A DNA stretch of 64,000 nucleotides from Fulvia fulva (lineage: Eukaryota; Ascomycota; Dothideomycetes; Mycosphaerellales; Mycosphaerellaceae): assembly GCF_020509005.1 (NCBI RefSeq), contig NC_063012.1, forward strand, positions 1,798,001-1,862,000, written 5' to 3'. The position numbers and the translations under genes are program-made. Positions 8,310 to 19,166 of the stretch are shown piece after piece (position 1 is the stretch's first letter; every line of letters starts with the position of its first letter). Below the pieces are notes generated by a model, which was given only the letters and a program-made list of their open reading frames with translations, did no database searches and was not told the DNA's origin.

Positions 8310-11051
8310 TCATATCAAGCTCTCATATCTATCTAACCCACTCTCCGCCGCCATTCCACCCCCTCTATTCTGCTGCTGCGGCTGCTGCTGCGGCTTTCCT
8401 ACCGAAGCCTTCGGACCAGGAAAATTGTAACCACCCTGTGTAACATTATGCGGACTCGTCGGAGGCGGTGGAATGCTAAATCCGCTCGTAGTCCTAGACC
8501 CATTCAGAGAAGGTGGTTGAGTTGACCACGCCGACGATGAACTCTTCGTCGCCGCAGACCAGTCTATACTGGACCCAGCAGTCGTGGATCCTGACATGCC
8601 CGGTTGAGCAGGTCGTATCGGTATGGTGGAGGCCGTTGAGCCGCTGGGTGTCCGGCTTGGTGGTAGAGGTTGAGAGTACTGGCTGCTGGGCGTCAACGCG
8701 GAGAACGAGGCCAGATCGGGGGTGATGGCTCGTTGCGGTGCTGCTTGAGGTCGTAGTGAGGAGTTCATGGGTTTCGATGGTCGAGCTGCAGGTGTGGATG
8801 TCTGCCATGAAAAGGTCGGGGCTTGCGTTGATGATGCGTTTCCTGGATTCGCTGGAACAGCAGCAGCAGTGCCCCAGTCGTTCATTAAGTCCTTGTTCTG
8901 GGCTGCTTTGCGGCCTGAGACAAGACTTTCAAAATCCGCCTCATCGCCGTTGGAAAGACCGTTCATGGCGGAAGTGCTTGCAGTCGCATGCCCAGCGGTG
9001 CTGCTTCGTGCGACACCCACACTGCCATTACTGCTTGATAATTCTTGCAGCTTTCGTGTATGCTCACGCTCAATCTTGCCACTCAGATTTGTGATCAAAG
9101 ACATGAAGCCTTGGAACTGCTGGAGGTTAAGGAGCGGACCCAGGCTCATGCTCCAAAGGATAGGGAGAACTTCCATAGCAAGAAAGTCCGAGTCCGCCAC
9201 CTCACCCACCTGGCGGAACACCTTCAGTGCCGCCATCATGACCCCAGGCTCTTTAGTCTTGATACCTTTCATGAGAGGTACGATCCTCTCCTGCACGGTA
9301 TACTTATCCAGTATGACGGAATTGGAAGCATTGCTCTTCTTCTTGTCAGCGATACCAATACCATTGAGATCGTCGTTCGTGTCATCGGCGTTTGCTGCAC
9401 CGCCGCAAAGCGTATAGAAAGCCTCCAGCCCTCGGATCTTGATCGCCAAACTGCTAGTCTTCGCGAAGACATTCGCTATCACTGGAAATAGCTCATTTTT
9501 CGCCGTGCTAAAGTCCAGAACTGGGAGCACGAACGGCAGCGTGTTCAGGGCTGCGTCAACCAAAGCATGGGTAGGTGACTCAAGAGTCAGTAAAATGATT
9601 GGCAGGATATCTTCGCTGAACTCTTTGCCAGAGCAGTTCTCCGCCACCGTCTGCATGTTCTCAAGCAGGATCATGAGGCCAGCCTCCTTGGACGTATCCT
9701 TCTCGGCGGAACGATTGGTGATGTAGATTTCTCGGAGCTTGGGGACAACTCGTTCTGTGAATGCTCGTTTGCCCGTGGGCATAGCCCCAACCATGGCGAA
9801 CATATTCGTCATAATAAGCGCTAGCAGGTCTTTGTCTTTCATCTCCTCTAGCAACGCCGGTAAGACCTTCTTCTCCAGGACATGCTTGGGAAACTGCGGC
9901 ATGATACGTGGCAGGCCTCGCATAAACTGCGACTTCTCATTGGCCGTTTTGGCGGGTAGCTCTTCTAAAAATCGGATAGTAGAGACCAAGATGTTGTCGA
10001 AGTAGCTCGCCTGTTGAAACTCCTTCGCAGACATTCGTTGAGCTGGTCGCCGGGTGATGAGACGTGGGAGGAGCTCGGAAGATAGCTTCGGAGGCAGGGT
10101 ATGCGAAGATGGCACGAGGAAATTGTTGCTCTGCGTCGGGATGGAGGTCGAGCTGGAAAAGAGCCTCTTGTATGATGACAGCGAGCCACCTACATTGAGC
10201 GGCGACTTGTGTGAGCTGTTGTATAGTGCCACGATAAGTAAGCCGAGGGAGAACATGTCCGAAGACGCGGTGAGGGTATTGTCAAGCACAAAGTCTGGCG
10301 AGGTGTAGTCCAAATCCAGCTGGACTGAGCCAGGCAGTCGCGGATCATGGTTCAGGACTTCGTAGAGACTTATGGGGTGGAACGAAGTCGCGGAGGTACT
10401 GCTCTCATGCGGGCGACAGAACGCCAGCCCTGATATCTTCCAGTCGCCCTTCGCGTTGACAAGCACAGCCTCTGGCGTCAAATTCGCATGAACCAGGCCA
10501 GCACTCTCATGCAGGAACTCCAACCCTTTACCCAGCTGCAGCAGGCCCTTCTGTATCTCCAGCTCATCAATCTCCAGCTCGCGTCTCTTTCGTGTGCCAT
10601 CGGACTCCTCCACCACAACCCGACTAGCCCTCCCGGCAGAACGCTCGCGGTCATCTTTCTCTTGCAGCAGGCCCGCCAGACTGGACACGACTTGCTCAGT
10701 CGCGAACATCAGGCCTCCATTCCGCGTCTCCTCCACTGGCTCGGCGAGTTCCAGCACCGAAGGATGTCGCAGGCGCGCAAGAGCACCAGCTTCCTGCTTC
10801 AAGCGTGCCAGGACTTCATCGTGTGCGCGCTTCACAGAGCTGGCGCCGCCTCTGCCTCCCAGTCCTCCACCTGGCGCCTCGAGGCTCTTTCTGTCGAACA
10901 CAAACACCGACGCAGCTTTGCCCGTCTGTTTCCTCTTCGCGTCGAAGATCTTCCATGGTCCGGCGGTAGAGCTTGGTTGAGGCGCGATCGTATAGTTGCT
11001 GGAGATGTTCGAGGAGAAGGATTTCAATGCCGACGAGAACATCCTGACCAC
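8310..11051 (-). CDS. SCY1: SCY1-like pseudokinase with HEAT repeats
   Basis: A 913-residue (or 910) single-exon protein of the Scy1/SCYL2 family, which in yeast and animals acts in clathrin/Golgi trafficking. The kinase-like domain covers roughly residues 30-350. Catalytic motifs are degenerate: the HRD position reads HAN (LVHANLTPE, about residue 187) and the DFG position reads SGL (DWKISGLAF), so it is predicted catalytically dead. Helical HEAT-type repeats follow at about residues 370-660 (for example LPIILLTLESPTHALVDAAL). The C-terminal ~230 residues are Ser/Pro/Gln-rich and disordered, ending RYESLI. MVRMFSSALKSF offers two starts; Met4 fits family proteins beginning MFSSALKSF. It is transcribed towards the RIP block, about 300 bp away, without damage. 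Confidence 0.9.
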   Translation of the reverse strand: MVRMFSSALKSFSSNISSNYTIAPQPSSTAGPWKIFDAKRKQTGKAASVFVFDRKSLEAPGGGLGGRGGASSVKRAHDEVLARLKQEAGALARLRHPSVLELAEPVEETRNGGLMFATEQVVSSLAGLLQEKDDRERSAGRASRVVVEESDGTRKRRELEIDELEIQKGLLQLGKGLEFLHESAGLVHANLTPEAVLVNAKGDWKISGLAFCRPHESSTSATSFHPISLYEVLNHDPRLPGSVQLDLDYTSPDFVLDNTLTASSDMFSLGLLIVALYNSSHKSPLNVGGSLSSYKRLFSSSTSIPTQSNNFLVPSSHTLPPKLSSELLPRLITRRPAQRMSAKEFQQASYFDNILVSTIRFLEELPAKTANEKSQFMRGLPRIMPQFPKHVLEKKVLPALLEEMKDKDLLALIMTNMFAMVGAMPTGKRAFTERVVPKLREIYITNRSAEKDTSKEAGLMILLENMQTVAENCSGKEFSEDILPIILLTLESPTHALVDAALNTLPFVLPVLDFSTAKNELFPVIANVFAKTSSLAIKIRGLEAFYTLCGGAANADDTNDDLNGIGIADKKKSNASNSVILDKYTVQERIVPLMKGIKTKEPGVMMAALKVFRQVGEVADSDFLAMEVLPILWSMSLGPLLNLQQFQGFMSLITNLSGKIEREHTRKLQELSSSNGSVGVARSSTAGHATASTSAMNGLSNGDEADFESLVSGRKAAQNKDLMNDWGTAAAVPANPGNASSTQAPTFSWQTSTPAARPSKPMNSSLRPQAAPQRAITPDLASFSALTPSSQYSQPLPPSRTPSGSTASTIPIRPAQPGMSGSTTAGSSIDWSAATKSSSSAWSTQPPSLNGSRTTSGFSIPPPPTSPHNVTQGGYNFPGPKASVGKPQQQPQQQNRGGGMAAESGLDRYESLI

Positions 11052-11662
11052 TAGCAGTCCTTCTTGACTACTGCATCAACCGCTATGGTCGTCCGTGGTG
11101 TTGCAAAAGGACCAATGCTGATGCCGTGTCATGACATTACGATTGTTGCCTTTCCGCGGCGTTCATGCGAAGGCATGAGCGAACATGAAGTGCGCATATG
11201 GTCAAGAATGGACGGAGGACTTTGTAGGCAATGGACGATATCGAGCTTAGTGATACCGCGGGTGTGGACAAACAAGGGTCCAAGGGACCCACTCTCTATA
11301 CATGGGTATCGATCCACCGCCACGACGTCACGTGGACTTCTATACATATTACATCCTCCCAATTCCTACTCCGGCTTCGTTATCGACATTGACATGATCC
11401 TCGCTCTCGCATAATGAATAGAGGCTGCTTCTCGTTCATGCTCGCCGAGCTACCCTGGAAGACAAGCGTATATGCCGCTCTCTGGTGTGATGTGCGAATC
11501 GTGGCAGACCACGAGCCGCTTGGACTCTCTTGGAAGGTAGACCCGTAACACGCGATATCCTGTACTGGTGTATGGGAGGCTCATGGCATCCTGAATCTGC
11601 TTTGTGCCGATTGGGGCTGTGGACGTATCATTCTCTATTTCTGGTGGTCGCGTGAAAAAACT
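11052..11662. other. Intergenic, 5' of SCY1-like and 3' of bZIP gene
   Basis: About 610 bp. It holds the promoter side of the SCY1-like gene and the 3' side of the bZIP gene, both on the minus strand. An ORF of 116 codons on the plus strand has no recognisable domain and is taken as chance. No RNA gene or repeat seen. Confidence 0.5.
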
Positions 11663-13198
11663 TCATGAGTAAAAGTCCTGCCAGACGCCGTTGACGCCGT
11701 TCGGGGACATCTTGGGCATATGGATCTGGCCAGTATCTACTGGGACAGTATGCACTGGCATCTCTTGAACGCCGGTGGGCGACACTCCAGTGATCCATTC
11801 ATCTTCTCCCGTCAGCGTCCCTGGTTGGTGCTGACCTTGAAGTTCCTCCTGTATCCCAAACCTAGGCGACAAGCTGCGCTGGGACGGCCGCCGACCCTGG
11901 ACAGCACCGAAGTTGGGCTCTATACTTCGCAACGGCATATAGTTGAATGGCGGTACATCTCCAGCGAGCTGAGGGATACCTCGGAAGAAGTCCATTTCCA
12001 TCTTCCAGTTGTTCATGTCCAAAAGTGCAGTCTCGTAGGCTGGGGACAATCGATATAGCTGGCGATCGCCGTCGAAGCTCATGATGTCGAATGGTTCATG
12101 CCGCCAAGTGACCCGGATGTTCTTGATGTAGATGGACCAAAACCTGTTGGTTAGTCTGTCTTTCTCTGACTGGACCAGTCGATCGCGGAGACGAGGCCAA
12201 GTAAGATGATCTATGACTGGATCGTGGAAAAAGACTTTCTCCGAGAATCTAGTCAAGTTAGCCAATTTCCAGACCTTTTATATGAGCTTCGCTTACTGTG
12301 GTCTAAACCAAGGAGGTGGTGGTCCAGCAGTTGGAAGATTTGCGTTAACTTCGAAAAGATATCGTTTATGCAGCATCCTGAGTATGCTGATTCTTTCGAC
12401 CATGTTACAGTCCTTGAAGAGATAGATATCCACCAGCCGTAAAACATCCCATAAGGGACACTTCTGTTGATATCGATAGAGAGTCATCTCCCAGCCTTTG
12501 ACAACTGCGCTGACGATGAGGTCTTGATTGTATTGGTCATCGAAGCAGACGGAATTCGGCGCCAGATGTCGAATGTAGTTTACGAGATTGTTCAAGAAGC
12601 AAGTCATATGTCGACCCGATGGTCGAGTTCGCGCGGTAGTACCCACATCCGAAAAGTCTGGCTGTACCACACGTTGGGAGTCTTCGTTCATGTCTCCTGG
12701 CATCATGGCGTTTGCGCCGTTGAAGATCTGGCTGGCATTTGCAGTGTCGCCATTCGCAAAGAAGCTGTCGGGATGTGAGTGTACCGAGGAGGACTCCAGT
12801 AGTGCGGCTTGCGCATTGCTGGGGTCTTTTGGGGGAGGTCTCGTCAGCCAAATATCACACCCCTGCTTGAGGGCCAAAGACTCACCTGCGTAGTTCTCGA
12901 CAACTCGACCAGGACCTTGCACGCCATGTTGGCCAGGATCCACTATGTTGGGTGCAAAGACATCAGCAGGACGCTCTAGATTGGACGTTGGTGGTTTCCC
13001 CTCCAGCTCTAGCACGCGTGCTTCCAGCAAGGCAAGTCGGTCCTGGACTTCTTTCTTCAAGAAGCGGTTGGCCTTCCTATCGGCTTCCTGTTTCCGCGCT
13101 CGCTGCTCTGCCGTCAGGACACGACCGGACGCCCATGGCTTTTCCTTGTCTACAGCAGTGGCGTTACTGCGGGCCTTGCCGGCAGTGCGAGCGCTCAT
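11663..13198 (-). CDS. bZIP-type transcription factor with DUF3425 domain
   Basis: Two certain exons, 12297-13198 and 11663-12248, joined by a 48-bp intron (12249-12296: GTAAGC donor, GGCTAAC branch, CTAG acceptor). The join restores WFRPQFSEKV...IDHLTWPRLRDRL, the signature of the DUF3425 domain, giving 495 residues. The N-terminus (LTAEQRARKQEADRKANR, then LALLEARVLELEG) looks like the basic region and short zipper usual in this fungus-specific family. A second, in-frame 60-bp intron at 12826-12885 is likely (GTGAGT donor, GCTGAC branch, AAAAG acceptor); removing it gives 475 residues and joins NYA to DPSNAQ. The family is presumed nuclear and DNA-binding, often stress- or metabolism-linked; the target is unknown. 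The divergent neighbour is the aminotransferase gene. Confidence 0.85.
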
Positions 13199-14181
13199 GC
13201 TTGTGTCTCTTGTCGCAGGATTTTAAGATGGTTCCTGCAGCGAAGATGCAGATTTGTAAAGCTCAACCGAAAGTTGTGGCGCCTGATGGCACCGGGATGC
13301 GCGATGACGGGCAATGTTAAGAGAGACACTGGGCAGCTGAGGTCAAAGGCCACAGCAGGCACGGGGTCCTGCGAGGTGTGGACTACTGTAGGAGACGCAC
13401 AGTCAGACAGTCCACAGAATGTTTCTCTTTGCCTTGGACTCCTTCTGCACCTTCCCCGCAACAATCGCGTGGCGCTTGAATGGTCCTGGGTGCTGCGTCT
13501 GAACGATGGCTCGGTGATCAACAGCTCACGCCTCTGCTTCGGTACATGATCAGCATGGCCGCGAGCCTAAATGCCCGTCCACCCGTCGAACAGCGCTTCG
13601 TCTGCTCTGAGAATCTGTGGACGGCTGTGCTGCTGCAGCAGTGAAGTCTACAACGCCCACTTCAGTTTTGTAAGGCTGAGGACGGTTAGGTGTGATGGTT
13701 ATTCACACACTGCATACAGCAGCATGTCCTGATGGGCCCCGGTTTGAACTGGAGACAATGCCCACTCAGATTGGTCAGTCGCCAGCGATGTCGTCCGATG
13801 GGCCCATAGCGCTCTGAAGCAAAGCGTAGACAACGTCGACGGCGTTCAAGAGCTCGCTGTCTTCGTGTCAGACGTGGCTGTTCATAGCAATGTTCGGCGG
13901 GCTGTGAGCTGTGTTGTTGCCGTCTGACTGTTTCGTGAGACGTGAGACGCAAGGATACTATGTAGCCTAGCCCTACATATGCACATATGTAGACCAAACG
14001 ATGGCTTCGGCCGATCTCGCAGCTGCACGCGTGCGGCGTGCCCTTCCACCGAAGCCGACTCCTCGCTGCAGTAGACCTACATGCATTAGAGGCATTGGGC
14101 GTCGTACAAAGATGAGAAAAGCTTCAACCCCGATCATCACCAATCACCTTCAGGAACTGCACATCTCTCTACGCACCAACA
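13199..14181. promoter_or_regulatory. Divergent promoter region (bZIP / aminotransferase)
   Basis: About 980 bp between two divergent genes, so it must contain both promoters. An ATG at 14001 opens a 97-codon frame that overlaps the aminotransferase start at 14182 in another frame. If transcripts begin upstream of 14001 it would act as an upstream ORF, but nothing shows where transcription starts. I looked for tRNA boxes around 13690-13780 and do not find a convincing gene. Confidence 0.5.
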
Positions 14182-15514
14182 ATGGCTTCCTCTTCATTAC
14201 GGACGCTGCTTCCGCGGTCGACCAGAGGACTCGCCAGCGCCGGCCAGAAGAGTGCACGATGCGCCGTCGGTCAAGCACAAAAACGACAATATAGCACGCC
14301 TCTACGAGCGCCAGATGCTAGCGATCCCAGGCTCAGCGCCATCGACGTCTCCCAATTGTCCATCACCAAGACCGCCTCACCGAAGCCAATCACGCCCAAT
14401 GAGGAGCTCGTCTTCGGCCGCGCCTTCACAGACCACATGATGTCGCTCGAGTGGACAGCGACAGATGGATGGCTGCCACCGAGGATAACACCCTACCAGA
14501 ATCTCTCTCTTGACCCGGCGACTTGCGTACTACACTACGCCTTCGAGGCATTCGAGGGTATGAAGGCATACAAAGACAAAGAAGGCAACGTGCGATTATT
14601 TCGACCCGACAAGAACATGGCGCGCATGAACAAGAGCGTCTCCCGGATAGCTCTGCCGACGTTCGATGGCGAGGCTGTGATAGATCTGATCAAGAGGTTC
14701 GCCAAGATGGAGGAGAGGTTCATCCCATCGAAGCGTGGCTTTAGCTTGTACCTCCGGCCGAACATGATTGGGACACAGCGTACACTCGGCGTTGGACCGC
14801 CAGGCAGTGCGATGTTGTATGTCATTGCTTCGCCGGTGGGACCATACTACCCAACAGGCTTCAAGGCTGTCTCGCTCGAAGCTACGGACTATGCTGTACG
14901 TGCCTGGCCAGGCGGCGTTGGTGCTAGCAAGCTTGGCGCCAACTACGCTCCGTGCATTGTGCCGCAGATGCAAGCTGCTTCGCGAGGATTCCACCAGAAT
15001 CTATGGCTCTTCAAGGAGCTGGATCCAGCTACTGGCATCGAGGAGGACTATGTCACTGAGGTCGGAACAATGAACCTGTTCGCTGCGATTGTGAACACGG
15101 AGGGTCAGAAAGAGCTGATGACTGCGCCACTTGATGGAACGATCCTGGAAGGTGTAGTGCGCGACTCAGTACTCGCACTGGCAAGAGAAAGGTTAGCACC
15201 ACAAGGCTGGAAGGTCTCGGAGCGAAGGTTCGCGATGCGCGAACTTGTTGATGCCGCAAATGAGGGCCGCATGATTGAGGTCTTTGGCTCTGGTACTGCC
15301 GCGACCGTGTCGCCTGTACGAGCCATCTCGTACAAGGGCAAACTCGTGGATTGCGGCATCCCAGAAGGCGAGGAGGTAGGTCCAGTGTGCTTGCAGATGA
15401 AGGACTGGATAGAAGGCATACAGTACGGAGAGGAGGAGCACCCTTGGAGGTAAGTCTGAGAATATCCGACCATTGATATGCATATGCTAACACCCAACTA
15501 GTGTAAAGTGCTAG
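14182..15514 (+). CDS. BAT1: Mitochondrial branched-chain amino acid aminotransferase
   Basis: PLP-dependent class IV aminotransferase catalysing the last step of leucine, isoleucine and valine synthesis, or their first degradation step. The N-terminal ~40 residues are Arg/Ser-rich with an RQYSTP segment, typical of a mitochondrial presequence. Conserved parts are FEAFEGMKAY (about 121-130), VRLFRPDKNMARMN, LYLRPNMIGT, the Schiff-base lysine in GASKLGANYAP (Lys250) and EVGTMNLF. Exon 1 is 14182-15449 and a 52-bp intron lies at 15450-15501 (GTAAGT, ATGCTAAC, ACTAG). A 13-nt coding tail at 15502-15514 gives the ending PWSVKC and 426 residues. If the intron is retained, the protein stops at PWR (423 residues). 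The yeast paralogue BAT2 is cytosolic; the presequence favours BAT1-type. Confidence 0.92.
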
Positions 15515-15831
15515 AAGTGAGACGCACTCCGCTGGTGGGCCCATGCAACCCAGACTTGTATTGTATATACGGCATGTATCATCCCAAGCGCGCGAACCAG
15601 CCGCACTCGATCGCACGACGACTAGGAAGCCAATTGTGACCAGGTGGGCCAATAATGATCGTCTTTTGCTTCTTTTCCTATCTGCTTTGCATATCCGATA
15701 ACCCACCATTGCAACCAATGCTAACCCTCATGTACAAAATCCAGCCAACGCGATGCGCATACATCCCGGACAAATGACCAGCACCATCCGACGTGAGTCC
15801 ATCACAACGCTCGCCCTGGATGCAACCCAGA
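15515..15831. other. Convergent 3' region
   Basis: About 317 bp between the 3' ends of the aminotransferase (plus) and cutinase (minus) genes. It presumably carries both 3' untranslated regions and poly(A) sites. Nothing else seen. Confidence 0.5.
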
Positions 15832-17129
15832 TCAAGCTCCAATGGCGGACACAACGAACTGAGCCGCTGCCTCAGTATCGCCACCATAGCTCAAATGAGA
15901 GCCCGACAAAGTAGTACCGCCACCACCTGAGCACAGGGTATCAGCACCTCCACAGAACTCCTTCACCTTCGACGCATCAACACCATCCAAAGCCTGGCCA
16001 TTGAACGGATCGCCAAAGAGAACCGCCGCAGCAACTTTACTGCCATCGAGGCCCTGCGAACTAAGAGCGTTGTGCACGACCATTGCGCCCTGAGAGTAGC
16101 CTGAAAGGACGAGCTTGGTGTCTGGGCAGGAGCTCAGGATGGATTGTGCTTGGGAGGCCATTGCCTGGCCGCGAATTTTAGCATTGTCCGTGGTTGCTTT
16201 GAAAGAAGGGCACTTACCGGACCACCGGAAGCACCGAGGTTGGCATTGCCGCCTGCACTTGCTGCGTAGTCGACGCCCTCGCTGGCGACTTTGTCCGCGC
16301 CTAGTTGGCTTTCGAGAGCGCTGGCGAGGGGAGGACCGATCACTGAGCCCATGGTGCCTGTTTCGCCGGTACCACGCGCGAAGAGTAAGGTTACGGCTGG
16401 AGACTGTTAGCGATGCTGCCTCCTTAGCTGATTCATGGCGTACTTACACTTGCAGCTCCCATCGGCGGAAGTCGTTGAAGTCCCAGTGCTAGTGCCGGAG
16501 GTCCCAGAGCTTGCCGCGGTACTGTCAGTGCTGGTCCCTGTACTGGTTCCCGTTCCTGTCAGACCTCCCAGCGAACCCAGAGATCCGAAACCCGATGTTC
16601 CTGCAGAACCAGTCAGGCCGCTCAGGCCAGAAGTACCGCTTCCAGAACTTCCACCGAGCAAACTACCAAGATCGAACTGCCGCTTCTCCTTCAAGCCCGT
16701 GAAGTTGCTGCCTGAGCTCGAGAGTCCGCCTAACGAACCAAGACGACCGCTCGAAGCGCCACCCAGACTTCCCAGACCTGAGGTACTACCGCTCGGGCCC
16801 GTCAGCCCGCCGAGACTCCCCAGTCCACTGCTTTCGGACGTCGATGAGCCTCCAAGACTCCCTAGCCCTGAAGAGCCCGTGAGGCCGCCGAGACCACCAA
16901 TTGATCCTGTCCCCAGACTTCCAGTTCCAGTCCCGGTTGTTCCACTGCTGCTTGAGAGCCCAGTACTAGGCCCTCCAGAGGAGCCGAGACTGGTTGGGGG
17001 GGAGCCGCTGGACAGGGAGGGAAGGGAGAGGCCACTGCCGAGTTGGCGCTTTTCATTCTCGATTGGAGCGGCGGAGACGGAGATGGCGAGGGAGAGGAGG
17101 AGGGAGGGGGTGGTGATGGCGAGCTTCAT
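15832..17129 (-). CDS. Secreted cutinase with long Ser/Gly-rich N-terminal region
   Basis: Three exons: 16448-17129, 16218-16396 and 15832-16164. The introns are 51 bp (16397-16447, GTAAGT...GCTAAC...CCAG) and 53 bp (16165-16217, GTAAGT...GCTAAA...CCAG). The product is 397 residues. Signal peptide is residues 1-20 (hydrophobic core, cleavage after SVSA). Residues ~30-220 are a Ser/Gly/Thr/Leu repeat region built on GLGSLGG-like units. The catalytic domain starts around SVTLLFARGTGE (about 228) and carries the nucleophile in GYSQG (Ser311), Asp362 (ADTLC) and His377 (SHLSYG), the cutinase triad; C358/C365 fit the conserved disulphide. It hydrolyses cutin or other polyester bonds outside the cell. 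The long N-terminal repeat and two Lys-Arg sites (27-28 and 149-150), possible Kex2 sites, are unusual for the family. Confidence 0.9.
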
Positions 17130-18064
17130 GGTGCGGATTGGTTTAGGGATAAGGTGGGTGGGGGAGTGGGCAAGGGTGTGAAAGAGTGTGGTGAGCCGGT
17201 CGATGGCTTGAACGAATGTGGTTAGGAACGAGAGACTGGGCGGATGATGCTGATGGAGGATGGAGAAGGGGAGGAGGAGGAGGAGGTGTTGAGGTTGGCT
17301 TTATACTCTTTCCGCCCGAGCAGTCACGATAGGGAAGTGTTGTGCTGGACGAGATATATGATTGTTCGATCAAGGACATTTCAACCATATGTTTGGAGCT
17401 CATTAGGAGCTTGAGGTACGATTTCGGGGTCTGGCAACTCTCCATGGGTCACATCGTAAACGGCAGATTCATGTTCAGGCGAAAACAGATGAGCATCGCG
17501 TCAGCAACGAATGATCTTCCAACAGCGGCTCTCTAGACCGAGGAGGTGTAGCCGAAGCAGACAGCTGCAGCAGACCGTAATACGGGATCCATTTCTGACT
17601 CCATGATCTTGAGATCCTAGTACGCATCATATCGATAGCGGTGATGATCATCCGGAATTGTGGTGTGCCGTGGGCACAGAGCGCTCAACATGAAACCAAG
17701 CCGATGGCCGGACCGCGGAGAGGACCTGCTGTAGCGCTTTTTCGAGATAGCAAATAGGATAGTTTGAACAATGTCCATAAGGGGAAATTATACGCCAGTT
17801 CGCTTGGAAGATTTTGGTTGGAGAGGCGTAAATATGGCGGTCTGCATTGATCGCGGCATGGCATCGAGCTGGACAAGCAGTGAAAGATGATGGAATACCT
17901 CGCTCATCCCTTCATCTTGCACTTGACGATGATGCCTCAAGAGATACTGTCATGTCTCATGCAATGTATATCATGCCAGCCAGTACTGCAGACCCGGCGC
18001 CTCGCTATGCTATGCAATGCAATGCAATAGAACTATTTTTACATTCAACCACTGCTTTCCTTTC
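17130..18064. promoter_or_regulatory. Cutinase upstream region and intergenic
   Basis: About 930 bp. The part next to 17130 is the cutinase promoter and leader (on the minus strand, a run of CTCC/CTTCT pyrimidines at about 17255-17290). The far end is the 3' side of the NAD(P)HX dehydratase gene. A short GCAATGCAATGCAATAG microsatellite sits near 18013-18030. No gene seen. Confidence 0.5.
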
Positions 18065-19166
18065 TCACAACTTAGCTTCCTCCGTTGGCTTCTCGCCAAT
18101 CACATCCAGGAAAGCGGTGTGCACATGCTCCGTCAAGTCTGCCGCTTGCAGACTTCGTCCCTTCTGCTTGTACGCCAGTCTCGAGCACTCCCTCGTAATA
18201 GCAGATCCGCCATACGCCACATATGTGAGGAGCTCATCCGGCTTCATGTCACCTTCGTGGTCCCAGATCTTATCCAGGTATGCCTGTCGGTAGGCCAGCA
18301 GAGTTGCAAGAGATCCGGTCAGAGTGTCACCTTGGCCACCAGATCTCTTCAGACCTCCCTCGCCATCTGAGATGAGAGTCTGTTTGCCGTTCGAGATGAA
18401 ATCCTTGGCACCCTTTTGGATGATTGTGACGCCGCCGAATGCATTCGCCAGCTTCTCGCACAACTTCTCCGGATCCTCCTTCGATACATCGATATCCTTG
18501 CTCTTCGCCAGTCGACCAAACTCCACAACGTTGGGGGTGAGGATGCACTCCTTGTAGCCCTGCACCAGATCTGGCCTCGTCTGTGCCAGATACAGACCGT
18601 CTGCATCTAATACGAAGGAGATATTCCGCTTCTTTGCTTCCGTGATGACTCTCGCGCAGGTCTCCTGCATGGCTGGGTCACGGCCGAGGCCTGGGCCGAT
18701 GACAACCACGTGTAAGCGGTCGAGCATGGCCACTACATTGTCGGAGATGGAATCGATCGTCTCGCCCTGGGCGAGGTTCTTTTGTTGCCGCATGTAAGGG
18801 TGGACCATAAGATTGGGTGAGTATGTTTTGATGACAGCGCCAGCGCCGGGTTCGCAGATTACGTGGGACTGTTCAAAGTTAAGTCAGTATGAACCAAGTA
18901 TTGGTGAGCTTGCGGTATTGACTTACCATGTCGGCGCCGAGCTTTGCTGATGCCATTGCTGAGAAGTAGGGTGCTCCTGTGTAGTCCTCGCTTCCACCGA
19001 TGACTGCGACTCGTCCAAGCTGGCCTGTTCTAGATCATTAGCATCTGCTACAACACAAATATTCGAGCACGTGTGGCGATATACCTTTATGGAACTTCTC
19101 CAGCATTGGAGGAACCATCTTGTAGACCTTGCTCAAGACCTCGGTGCGAGACATTGTCGTTGCCAT
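18065..19166 (-). CDS. ATP-dependent (S)-NAD(P)H-hydrate dehydratase
   Basis: Repair enzyme that dehydrates damaged NADHX/NADPHX back to NAD(P)H using ATP; homologue of yeast YKL151C and animal NAXD/CARKD. Three exons: 19085-19166, 18927-19024 and 18065-18868. Introns are 60 bp (19025-19084) and 58 bp (18869-18926), both GT-AG. The product is 327 residues. Diagnostic segments are [20 protein letters not shown] (after exon 1), [33 protein letters not shown] and the ribokinase-type [10 protein letters not shown] with catalytic Asp241. The start at 19166 (MATTMSRTE) gives a short N-terminus; Met5 is an alternative. It has no obvious targeting signal and is probably cytosolic. It is divergent from the small hydrophilic protein gene. 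Confidence 0.92.

Noticed and set aside
8767..9417. Plus-strand 216-codon ORF
   Set aside because: Antisense shadow of the SCY1-like coding sequence; no domain.
13686..13790. Possible tRNA (GGTTTGAACTGG resembling a B box)
   Set aside because: No matching A box or foldable acceptor stem at the right distance.
15053..15718. Minus-strand 221-codon ORF over the aminotransferase 3' half
   Set aside because: Shadow of a well-supported gene and runs over its stop; no recognisable motif.
16435..17181. Plus-strand 248-codon Pro/Glu-rich ORF
   Set aside because: Antisense reading of the cutinase Ser/Gly repeat, which automatically gives a Pro/Glu-rich open frame.
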